From Candidatus Nomurabacteria bacterium RIFCSPLOWO2_01_FULL_39_17 (lineage in GTDB: Bacteria; Patescibacteriota; Minisyncoccia; Phycocordibacterales; UBA9973): a stretch of DNA of 19,679 bases. Location of the stretch: contig MFUU01000021.1 of the NCBI GenBank assembly GCA_001785805.1, positions 5,556 to 25,234 of the forward strand, written 5' to 3'. Every line of letters begins with the position of its first letter. The stretch's first letter is position 1. The notes beneath the pieces were generated by a model. It ran no database searches and was not told the origin of the DNA. It worked only from the letters and a program-made list of their open reading frames with translations. A program made the position numbers and the translations under genes. Positions 14,654 through 19,679 of this stretch are shown piece after piece.

Positions 14654-15640
14654 ATGAAAAAATTTTTCTTATATATTTTTATATCTATTATATTAGCGGG
14701 CATCTTCAGCCCAGTATTTAATGTCCAAGCAGATGGCGCCAACCCGAGCGAGCCTTGTAGGTTCAACCAAGGAGATAATGGAAATAATCCGACTACCGCT
14801 ACTAATTATCCTTGCGAACAATATGTTCTTTTATCCCCGTTTTCAACTTCATTGGTAAATGTTGATACGGCGGGTCCCAATGCTTTGGAAAAATACTTGA
14901 ACTTAATGATAAAAATCATTATCGGTCTTTCGGCGGTGCTGGCAATGGTTATGATTTTCATGGGCGGAATAGAGTATATGACCAGCGAAGTCATTTCTAA
15001 TAAAGAGCACGGCAAAGAGAGAATTAGAAATGCTCTATTTGGGCTTCTTCTAGCTCTCGGTTCTTATGTCCTCCTTAATACCATAAATCCAGACTTACTT
15101 AAAACTAGTTTAAATATAGAGGGGGTGACTATTACAATAGAAGACGAAGTGGAACTTGCTCCGACAGAAATTGGATTTTCATCTAGCCCACCGAGCGGAG
15201 TTGTAAATACTTGCACCGCAGGAGTGGTCAGTATAGGAACGTCGGGTGGAAATTTTATTGTATGTAATACAATCGGTGGAAATTTACAAGCAATGATTCG
15301 AGACGCGTGGGCCCAATCTCCACAAATTAAAATCTCAGGTTTTGGATTAAGAACACGAGAAGGCCAAATACAACGAAGAAGAGCTACTTGTGGTGTGCCG
15401 GTAACAAATTTTACTGTATATGAAAAACCAGCGGATCAGTGTGACCCACCAACTGCCCGCCCAGGTAATTCACGTCACGAAAGCGGTTTAGCTGTTGATC
15501 TGAAGTGTGATGGAATATTTTTACCAAGAACTAATCCAACTAGTAACCCCTGTTTTGTTTGGTTACGAACAAATGCTGAAAGATATGGTTTTTATAATTT
15601 AGCTTCTGAGCCCTGGCATTGGTCAATTGATGGCAAATAA
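14654..15640 (+). CDS. VirB2/TrbC-like pilin fused to an M15 (VanY-like) peptidase
   Basis: A 328-residue fusion. The N-terminal part has a signal-like helix (about 4-22), a short extracellular stretch with two cysteines (35 and 54), and two membrane helices at about 83-104 and 126-145 separated by a basic loop (KEHGKERIRNA), the layout of VirB2/TrbC-type T4SS pilins. A linker (about 160-205) leads to an M15 D-Ala-D-Ala carboxypeptidase-like domain. The zinc and catalytic motifs are intact: SRHESGLAVDL gives H275 and D282, and SEPWHWS gives E319 and H322. The peptidase would lie outside the membrane, able to trim peptide stems of peptidoglycan where the apparatus crosses the wall. The ATG directly follows the previous stop. 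Both halves are well supported; the joint function is inferred. Confidence 0.88.
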   Translation: MKKFFLYIFISIILAGIFSPVFNVQADGANPSEPCRFNQGDNGNNPTTATNYPCEQYVLLSPFSTSLVNVDTAGPNALEKYLNLMIKIIIGLSAVLAMVMIFMGGIEYMTSEVISNKEHGKERIRNALFGLLLALGSYVLLNTINPDLLKTSLNIEGVTITIEDEVELAPTEIGFSSSPPSGVVNTCTAGVVSIGTSGGNFIVCNTIGGNLQAMIRDAWAQSPQIKISGFGLRTREGQIQRRRATCGVPVTNFTVYEKPADQCDPPTARPGNSRHESGLAVDLKCDGIFLPRTNPTSNPCFVWLRTNAERYGFYNLASEPWHWSIDGK

Positions 15641-15646
15641 AATTTT

Positions 15647-16993
15647 ATGTCAAAAAAAGCTTTAACAATTTTAATAATAGTTCTGGCGATAATAATAATC
15701 ATTTTTGGTTTTTGGTATTTCAATAGGGGTCAACGGGGCGACCAAGGCGAGGGAACAAATTTTGATTTTATCTTTAACCCCTTCGGCAAAACCACACCGA
15801 AGCCACCGACCACGACCCCCCCGGCCGATGTTTCTGGTTATGTGCCTCCGCCAGAACTAGAAACACAAGCCATAAAATTAAGAAAGGTTTCCAGCATGCC
15901 GATAGCCGGGTTTGGAATTTTTATGAAAGAAAGGTTTAAAGAAGCGCCAAATCCCTCTCCCTCCCTCCCTTTATCAGGGGAAGGAAATAATCCTGCTCCC
16001 CCTGCTAAGGGGGATTCGGGGGGTCTAAAACCTACTCCTCCACCTACAGAATTTGCGAGGGCAGTCAGGTATGTGGACCGAGCAACGGGAAATATTTACC
16101 AGACCTTCGCGGATATCATTGATGAACGCAAGTTTTCAACCACAATAATACCAAAGGTGCATGAAGCGTATTTTGCCAATAAAGGAGAGTCTGTAATCAT
16201 GCGCTATTTGAAAGAAGACGCGAGAACCATAGAAACTTTTGTCGGAGCACTGCCGAAAGAATTGTTGGGCGGAGATACAACTGACAACAACGAAGTCAAA
16301 GGAATATTCTTACCGGAAAACATTACAGATGTAAGCGTATCTCCTGACACACAGAAGATATTTTATCTATTCCTCTCAGGAGATGGTGTAGTGGGGGTCA
16401 CTGCCGATTTTCTGGGGAGCAAGAAAGTCCAGATTTTTGATTCTCCATTCACGGAGTGGTTGCCGTCTTGGCCGAATGTAAAAACAATTGCACTAAACAC
16501 CAAGTCTTCCGGTAGCGCTCTTGGATATTTATATTTTCTGGATACAAGCAAAAAAGCAGTGGGTAAAATTCTGGGCGACATAAACGGACTTACCACGCTT
16601 ACCAGTCCGGACGGAAAATTGATTCTTTACGGCAATGGGACTTTGTCCTTAAATATTTTTCATACCGATACAAGAAGTTCAGACTTATTGGGAGTAAGAA
16701 CTCTGGCAGAAAAATGCGTTTGGGCCGGTGGGAACGACATTCTGTATTGCGCGGTGCCAAATTCTATAAATGGAGCTTTATATCCGGATGCCTGGTATAA
16801 AGGGGAGGTTTCTTTTGCGGATGCTATCTGGAAAATAGATTTAAAGAGCGGAACAACGACAATGCTTGTAAATCCGGTGCTGGTTAAGGGAGAGGAGATA
16901 GACGGCATAAAATTGGCGCTGGATGAGAGTGAAAATTATTTATTTTTTGTGAACAAAAAAGATTCTTTTCTTTGGGAACTAGAGTTAAAATAA
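15647..16993 (+). CDS. Membrane-anchored beta-propeller-like protein, function unknown
   Basis: A 448-residue protein with a single N-terminal membrane helix (about 5-24), a Pro/Thr-rich linker (about 45-135) and a C-terminal domain of about 300 residues. That domain shows repeated short beta-strand patterns such as ITDVSVSPDTQKIFYLF, LTTLTSPDGKLILYG and IKLALDESENYLFFVN. The recurring SPDG/SPDT-type turns before hydrophobic strands are typical of WD40/PD40-like propellers, so an extracellular propeller anchored by the N-terminus is the best reading. The linker includes an in-frame repeat insertion at about residues 103-129. It is the last gene of the cluster, 6 bases after the pilin-peptidase gene. 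No enzymatic residues can be pointed to. Confidence 0.8.
   Translation: MSKKALTILIIVLAIIIIIFGFWYFNRGQRGDQGEGTNFDFIFNPFGKTTPKPPTTTPPADVSGYVPPPELETQAIKLRKVSSMPIAGFGIFMKERFKEAPNPSPSLPLSGEGNNPAPPAKGDSGGLKPTPPPTEFARAVRYVDRATGNIYQTFADIIDERKFSTTIIPKVHEAYFANKGESVIMRYLKEDARTIETFVGALPKELLGGDTTDNNEVKGIFLPENITDVSVSPDTQKIFYLFLSGDGVVGVTADFLGSKKVQIFDSPFTEWLPSWPNVKTIALNTKSSGSALGYLYFLDTSKKAVGKILGDINGLTTLTSPDGKLILYGNGTLSLNIFHTDTRSSDLLGVRTLAEKCVWAGGNDILYCAVPNSINGALYPDAWYKGEVSFADAIWKIDLKSGTTTMLVNPVLVKGEEIDGIKLALDESENYLFFVNKKDSFLWELELK
15954..16032 (+). repeat. In-frame palindromic insertion in the propeller-like gene
   Basis: The segment contains a perfect 7-base stem, TCCCCCT (15997-16003) with AGGGGGA (16008-16014) around a 4-base loop, and a second weaker stem formed by CCCT and AGGG near 15967-15980. 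It encodes SLPLSGEGNNPAPPAKGDSG in the proline-rich linker. Composition is unlike the surrounding gene, which suggests insertion of a GC-rich repeat into a region that tolerates extra residues. Confidence 0.6.
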
Positions 16994-17014
16994 AAAATAC
17001 CTTTTTATTTTTTA
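16991..17014. terminator. AT-only hairpin between convergent genes
   Basis: TAAAAAATA (16991-16999) and TATTTTTTA (17006-17014) form a perfect 9-base stem with a 6-base loop in the 30-base gap between the last cluster gene and the convergent jag gene. Its symmetry could serve both directions, but with no G:C pairs the stem is weak. Confidence 0.35.
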
Positions 17015-17023
17015 CCCAAATTT

Positions 17024-17524
17024 TTATATTGCCCCTATATATTTGATAACTACTCGGCGAGAAGAGCCGAAGCCGACAGATTCGGTTTTTAAATCAGTCG
17101 CCGTAGATAAAAATTCGTGCACGATTCTCCGTTCAAAAGCGGGCATTGGGTCAACTTCTATGTTGGATTTGAAATATCGAGCTCGCTCCGCCATCATGTG
17201 CGCCACGGCGCGGAGATTATCTATTCTCTTCTTTTGAAAGCCGTTAATATCGATCATAATCTGCGGTATTTCCATTTTCTCTGTTTTAGGTATTTTGTTT
17301 TCTATCATTTTGCGGACGAGGTGGTTAAGAGCAAAGAGTCCTTCTCCGTTATGCCCTATAAAGAGGTGAGGTTCTTGTACTTCAACTCCAAAATATGTAA
17401 CACTAGTCCCTTCTTTGGTATTGGTTAGAGAAGCTTCTTCTTCCAAAACTGAAATTTCTTTTACCAATACTGTGGTTTTTTCAATCAATTCTTTTATTAA
17501 ATTTTGTATTTCTTTTTTGTCCAT
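17024..17524 (-). CDS. jag: Jag/KhpB RNA-binding protein (KH plus R3H domains)
   Basis: A 166-residue RNA-binding protein of the Jag (SpoIIIJ-associated, KhpB) family. The KH domain carries its GxxG loop in LFIGHNGEGLFALNHLV (G57-H-N-G60). The R3H domain follows, with MPAFERRIVHEFL supplying R132 and H136 of the R-x3-H signature, and the final FGSSRRVVIKY strand. The N-terminal helix (KKEIQNLIKELIEKT) is much shorter than the Jag-N domain of Firmicutes. The gene lies directly after yidC on the same strand with a 4-base gap, the conserved pairing around bacterial origins. In other bacteria KhpB acts with KhpA on transcripts linked to cell-wall growth. Confidence 0.95.
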   Translation of the reverse strand: MDKKEIQNLIKELIEKTTVLVKEISVLEEEASLTNTKEGTSVTYFGVEVQEPHLFIGHNGEGLFALNHLVRKMIENKIPKTEKMEIPQIMIDINGFQKKRIDNLRAVAHMMAERARYFKSNIEVDPMPAFERRIVHEFLSTATDLKTESVGFGSSRRVVIKYIGAI

Positions 17525-17528
17525 AAAT

Positions 17529-18254
17529 TTATTGAGGGGTAATATCTAAATGCTTCTTTTTATTAGCATAAATCTGCTGGCCTACGGCAAATACATTGCT
17601 CGTGAGCCAGTATAGAGCAATCGCGCCGGAAACACTGTAGGCGATAAAAGCAACCAGAAATGGAAAGATATATTTCATCTGCATTTGCATGCTATGGGCG
17701 AAACTTTCTTGGAAAGAGCCGGTCTTTTCTTTCGGTTTCGCAGGCTGAGGCATAAAATGCGCTTGCAGGTATTGAGAAAATCCAGCCAGAATCGCTAGAA
17801 TCAGGCTCTTGCCGCCAATGTCGAAAAATCCGAGAAAAAGCATGTTTATGTGTTCCGGGGCTTTTATAAAACTGTAAAGTATCCCGTTATCAAATTTCAT
17901 TCCTTTCAAGAAAACATAGTATAGAGCAAAGATAATCGGTATTTGTATCAAAATCAAAAGACACCCGGAAAAGGGATTGGTTTTATTGGTTTTATAAAGT
18001 TCAAAGGTAAGCTTGGCTTGTTCTTCTTTGCTGGCGCCGCTAGCTTTTATCTTATTAAGCTCTGGGGCCAGCATGTTCATCTTGGCCTGAGAAACAATAG
18101 CGCGTTGGGATAGGGGATAAAGAATCACTTTAACAAGAATGGTAAGGACTATAATGGCAACACCAACATCACCTCCGGGGACAATGGAAATTAAAAAAGC
18201 CAGAATGTTTACAAGCGGCTTATATAAAACTATATCCCATATATTAGACAACAT
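17529..18254 (-). CDS. yidC: Membrane protein insertase YidC
   Basis: A 241-residue YidC/Oxa1-family insertase that helps integrate and fold membrane proteins. The family pattern is complete: DVGVAIIVLTILVKVILYPLSQRAIVSQAKMNMLAPELNKI in the first conserved helix and following cytosolic hairpin, NPFSGCLLILIQIPIIFALYYVF in the next helix, and three further hydrophobic segments ending with GAIALYWLTSNVFAVGQQIYANKK. Its size suits a short Gram-positive-type YidC without the large periplasmic domain. At the position of the conserved groove arginine (E. coli R366, in VRGIMYPLT) this protein has K42 (VKVILYPLS). The first hydrophobic segment (about 10-26) lacks an obvious lipobox cysteine. It lies between yidD and jag in the standard order. 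Confidence 0.95.
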   Translation of the reverse strand: MLSNIWDIVLYKPLVNILAFLISIVPGGDVGVAIIVLTILVKVILYPLSQRAIVSQAKMNMLAPELNKIKASGASKEEQAKLTFELYKTNKTNPFSGCLLILIQIPIIFALYYVFLKGMKFDNGILYSFIKAPEHINMLFLGFFDIGGKSLILAILAGFSQYLQAHFMPQPAKPKEKTGSFQESFAHSMQMQMKYIFPFLVAFIAYSVSGAIALYWLTSNVFAVGQQIYANKKKHLDITPQ

Positions 18255-18266
18255 TTTCTAATTCTA

Positions 18267-18303
18267 CCCCGTAGTGAAATTTTTAGCAAAATTCACTACG
18301 GGG
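18267..18303. repeat. Perfect palindrome between yidD and yidC
   Basis: The arms CCCCGTAGTGAA (18267-18278) and TTCACTACGGGG (18292-18303) pair perfectly over 12 bases around an AT-rich centre, which could extend the stem. It fills most of the 68-base gap between yidD and yidC. On the - strand no T-run follows, so it looks more like a palindromic repeat or an RNA processing or attenuation hairpin than a classical terminator. Confidence 0.7.
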
Positions 18304-18322
18304 CGTATGTGAAAACATAAAA

Positions 18323-18538
18323 CTAGGGAACGTTATCTATGCGAGGGGTAGTCCATGGATGACAATGCAAAATACGCCTTAAAGACAGATAGGCTCCTTT
18401 GCCGATTCCATATTTATTTATGACCTCTTTTGCATATTCCGAACAAGTGGGGTAAAAAACACAACTTCGTTTTGTGAAAATAGAAATATTTCTTTGATAA
18501 AAATTAATTAACCCTATGAAGAATGTTTTTAATCTCAT
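18323..18538 (-). CDS. yidD: Membrane protein insertion efficiency factor YidD
   Basis: A 71-residue protein that matches the short YidD family throughout: FFIGLINFYQRNIS, then CVFYPTCSEYAKEVINKYGIGKGAYLSLRRILHCHPW and a final IDNVP. The three conserved cysteines in CVFYPTCS and HCHPW are present. YidD is a small amphipathic membrane-associated protein that assists YidC-dependent insertion. Its ATG lies inside the end of rnpA (35 bases shared), which implies translational coupling. Confidence 0.95.
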   Translation of the reverse strand: MRLKTFFIGLINFYQRNISIFTKRSCVFYPTCSEYAKEVINKYGIGKGAYLSLRRILHCHPWTTPRIDNVP

Positions 18539-18827
18539 TTTCTAATATGGAAATATCGTCTTGATATTTTTTAAATATAAAAACGCCCAATAAAGCGGGG
18601 TTTTCTTTTATGTGTTTCCCCAGGGCTACGTATCCGCATCTCTTTAATAAGTTCCTTTTTACCGCAAGTTTAACGATATTTTTAGGCACAATAAAGGAAA
18701 TGCGCGAAGTAGAAGACTTGGTGTTTGATATAAACTTGAAAGTTAAACAGGGAGAATTAATAAATTTTCCTTCTCTGAAAATTTTTTCTACTGTCTTCTT
18801 ACCGGCTCTATTTTTTTTGGGAAGCAT
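18504..18827 (-). CDS. rnpA: Ribonuclease P protein component
   Basis: A 107-residue basic protein, the protein subunit of RNase P, which matures the 5' ends of tRNAs together with the catalytic RNA. The family signature VKRNLLKRCGY (RNR motif, about 56-66) lies after the central strands RISFIVPKNIVK. The N-terminal KKNRAGKKTVEKIFREGK matches the start of the family. It lies between rpmH and yidD in the conserved order and overlaps yidD by 35 bases. The ATG at 18827 gives the normal N-terminus. Confidence 0.94.
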   Translation of the reverse strand: MLPKKNRAGKKTVEKIFREGKFINSPCLTFKFISNTKSSTSRISFIVPKNIVKLAVKRNLLKRCGYVALGKHIKENPALLGVFIFKKYQDDISILENEIKNILHRVN

Positions 18828-18912
18828 AATTAAAAATAGTTGAAAGTAATCAAGTTCATAAAGTTATAAAGAAAATACCTTACAAACTTTAGAACATTAT
18901 AAACTTTAAAAA
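18828..18912. repeat. AT-rich inverted repeats between rpmH and rnpA
   Basis: This 85-base gap is built of short related AT-rich words. AAAGTTATAA near 18860 faces TTATAAACTTT near 18898, and GTTCATAAAGT near 18854 faces ACTTTAGAAC near 18886, giving nested, imperfect hairpins. A TATAAT on the - strand (18896-18901) falls inside and may be an internal promoter for rnpA. Confidence 0.45.
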
Positions 18913-19047
18913 CTAGACTGAAAGTCTGGCGCGTCCCTTTCTCTTCCTTCGCAAAAGTACTTTTCTGCCGTTTTTAGTTCTAGACCTTGCTAAAAATCCA
19001 TGCGTTTTCGCTCTTTTTCTCTTTTTGGGCTGATATGTTCGTGACAT
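18913..19047 (-). CDS. rpmH: 50S ribosomal protein L34
   Basis: A 44-residue, very basic protein. It reads MSRTYQPKKRKRAKTHGFLARS near the start and continues with RTKNGRKVLLRRKRKGRARLSV, which is L34 from end to end. L34 is a small protein of the large ribosomal subunit that packs against 23S rRNA. It is the first gene of the - strand origin operon and diverges from dnaA, the classical bacterial arrangement. It was located by translating the reverse strand directly. Confidence 0.97.
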   Translation of the reverse strand: MSRTYQPKKRKRAKTHGFLARSRTKNGRKVLLRRKRKGRARLSV

Positions 19048-19055
19048 GATTAGAT

Positions 19056-19082
19056 ACTATAATAAAAAAGAACATTAGGCAA
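19056..19082 (-). promoter_or_regulatory. Possible rpmH promoter
   Basis: On the - strand TTGCCT (19082-19077) and TATAGT (19061-19056) are separated by 15 bases, and transcription would begin within a few bases of the rpmH ATG. The -35 half lies in the first unit of the heptad array. The spacer is short, so this is tentative. Confidence 0.35.
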
Positions 19083-19150
19083 CTAGGCTCTAGGTATTAG
19101 CTTTTATGTTTTGCTAGAGCCTAACGCCTAAATTATCTAACGCCTATAAT
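19075..19150 (+). repeat. Heptad hairpin element in the rpmH-dnaA intergenic region
   Basis: Left-arm units are TTAGGCA, CTAGGCT, CTAGGTA and TTAGCTT (19075-19103). Right-arm units are CTAGAGC, CTAACGC and CTAAATT (19114-19134), then CTAACGC and CTATAAT (19137-19150). The arms pair imperfectly around an AT loop. The last unit overlaps the first base of the leftmost DnaA box, so a member of the same repeat family found in the secretion operon sits in the presumed origin. Confidence 0.75.
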
Positions 19151-19169
19151 TGTCCACAGATTATCAACA
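19150..19169 (+). promoter_or_regulatory. DnaA boxes; presumed part of oriC
   Basis: TTGTCCACA (19150-19158) and TTATCAACA (19161-19169) each differ from the DnaA-box consensus TTATCCACA at one position. They are in the same orientation, with starts 11 bases apart, about one helical turn. They lie between divergent rpmH and dnaA, the usual site of an origin, and upstream of the dnaA promoter, so they may also mediate autoregulation. Two boxes alone do not prove a functional origin; more may lie beyond dnaA. Confidence 0.65.
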
Positions 19170-19190
19170 TAGTTAATAAGTTGTCGGAGT

Positions 19191-19217
19191 TTTACATATT
19201 TCAATAGGTAGTATAAT
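19191..19217 (+). promoter_or_regulatory. Predicted dnaA promoter
   Basis: TTTACA (19191-19196, 5 of 6 to consensus) and a perfect TATAAT (19212-19217) are separated by 15 bases. The ATG at 19227 is 9 bases after the -10 box, so the dnaA message would have almost no leader. The DnaA boxes lie just upstream. Confidence 0.55.
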
Positions 19218-19226
19218 GTGGAACAC

Positions 19227-19679
19227 ATGGATACTAAACAACTTTGGAAAAATTGTCTAACCGAGATTGAGGCCGGAATTTCAAAGGCTAATTTCAGCAC
19301 TTGGTTTAGAAATACCTCAATTTTAAAAGAAGATATGGGTATTATTTATGTCGGTGTGCCAAATGAATTTGTTCGTGATTGGCTTAAAAATAAATATCAC
19401 AAGCTTATAACCAAAACTATTGCTGATACATATGAAAATATGCGCGCCGTAGAATATATCATCACAAAAATCGAGACCAGTAAACAAGAAAACTCAACTG
19501 TCAACGAAACTTATGTGAATAAAGAGTTGCCCCTTAAGGATTTATACATAAACCCGGAAGATAATTTGAATTCGCGCTATCATTTTAATTCTTTCATTGT
19601 TGGAACTTTCAACGAGCTTGCCTATGCCGCATCTCAAGCAATAATAGAATCTCCGGGAACAAAATATAATCCATTTTTT
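19227..19679 (+). CDS. dnaA: Chromosomal replication initiator DnaA (N-terminal part)
   Basis: The frame is open from ATG 19227 to the right edge (151 residues) with no stop, so this is the beginning of a longer gene. Domain I is recognisable: LWKNCLTEIEAGISKANFSTWFRNTSI, then VPNEFVRDWLKNKYHKLI. A short variable linker (domain II, about 85-112) follows. Domain III then starts with LNSRYHFNSFIVGTFNELAYAASQAI and SPGTKYNPFF, just before the Walker A that must lie beyond the window. DnaA binds DnaA boxes and opens the origin. Divergence from rpmH and the two boxes upstream support an origin location. Confidence 0.97.
   Translation, partial: MDTKQLWKNCLTEIEAGISKANFSTWFRNTSILKEDMGIIYVGVPNEFVRDWLKNKYHKLITKTIADTYENMRAVEYIITKIETSKQENSTVNETYVNKELPLKDLYINPEDNLNSRYHFNSFIVGTFNELAYAASQAIIESPGTKYNPFF

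Noticed and set aside
19133..19141. Third DnaA box (TTATCTAAC)
   Set aside because: Only 6 of 9 positions match the consensus, and it falls within the heptad repeat.
1..19679. tRNA or rRNA genes
   Set aside because: No cloverleaf-like sequence with a recognisable T-arm and no conserved rRNA segments were noticed on either strand.

Overview
The window looks like the replication-origin neighbourhood of a Candidate Phyla Radiation (Patescibacteria) genome, most likely a Parcubacteria-type (Paceibacteria) lineage. This is an inference. It rests on AT-rich DNA, genes with almost no Shine-Dalgarno sites, a streamlined chromosomal type IV secretion (T4SS)-like operon with the Parcubacteria-style parts (PrgI-like protein, VirB4, VirB6-like protein, many exported proteins of unknown function), and housekeeping genes that carry in-frame palindromic insertions.

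Layout. The left end (1-3390, + strand) holds the tail of an unidentified gene, a UvrD/PcrA-type helicase and the 16S rRNA dimethyltransferase KsgA. From 3451 to 16993 (+ strand) lies a long, tightly packed cluster. In order it encodes a membrane-anchored Ca-binding-loop protein, a large exported protein, a VirB6/TrbL-like polytopic protein with a long soluble tail, a small cytosolic protein, a four-helix-bundle (S23/IVP family) gene enclosed by inverted repeats, a PrgI-like protein, a stand-alone VirB4-N/TraC-like protein, the VirB4 ATPase, an exported beta-rich protein, a VirB2-like pilin fused to an M15 (VanY-like) peptidase, and an anchored propeller-like protein. No VirD4, VirB11 or relaxase gene is present here. 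The right end (17024-19679) is the classical origin block: jag, yidC, yidD, rnpA and rpmH on the - strand, an intergenic region with two DnaA boxes, and dnaA on the + strand running off the end.

Two repeat systems dominate what the genes do not explain. (1) A heptanucleotide-periodic hairpin family has left arms of CTAGGCG-like units and right arms of CTAGAGC-like units. It occupies gene junctions near 2424, 10161/10560, 10987, 11708 and 19075, usually directly before a start codon. One copy has its two arms split apart (23 of 24 bases complementary) around the four-helix-bundle gene, like a 23S rRNA intervening sequence placed inside a secretion operon. (2) Palindromic elements are inserted in frame inside proteins. 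A terminal-inverted-repeat element is present in both uvrD (1345-1489) and ksgA (2783-2908) in opposite orientations, and several short GC-rich palindromes sit in uvrD, ksgA, the 9457 gene and the 15647 gene. The behaviour recalls Rickettsia palindromic elements.

Expression appears to use promoters whose -10 TATAAT lies 6-12 bases before the start codon, which implies leaderless or nearly leaderless mRNAs for several genes, including dnaA.
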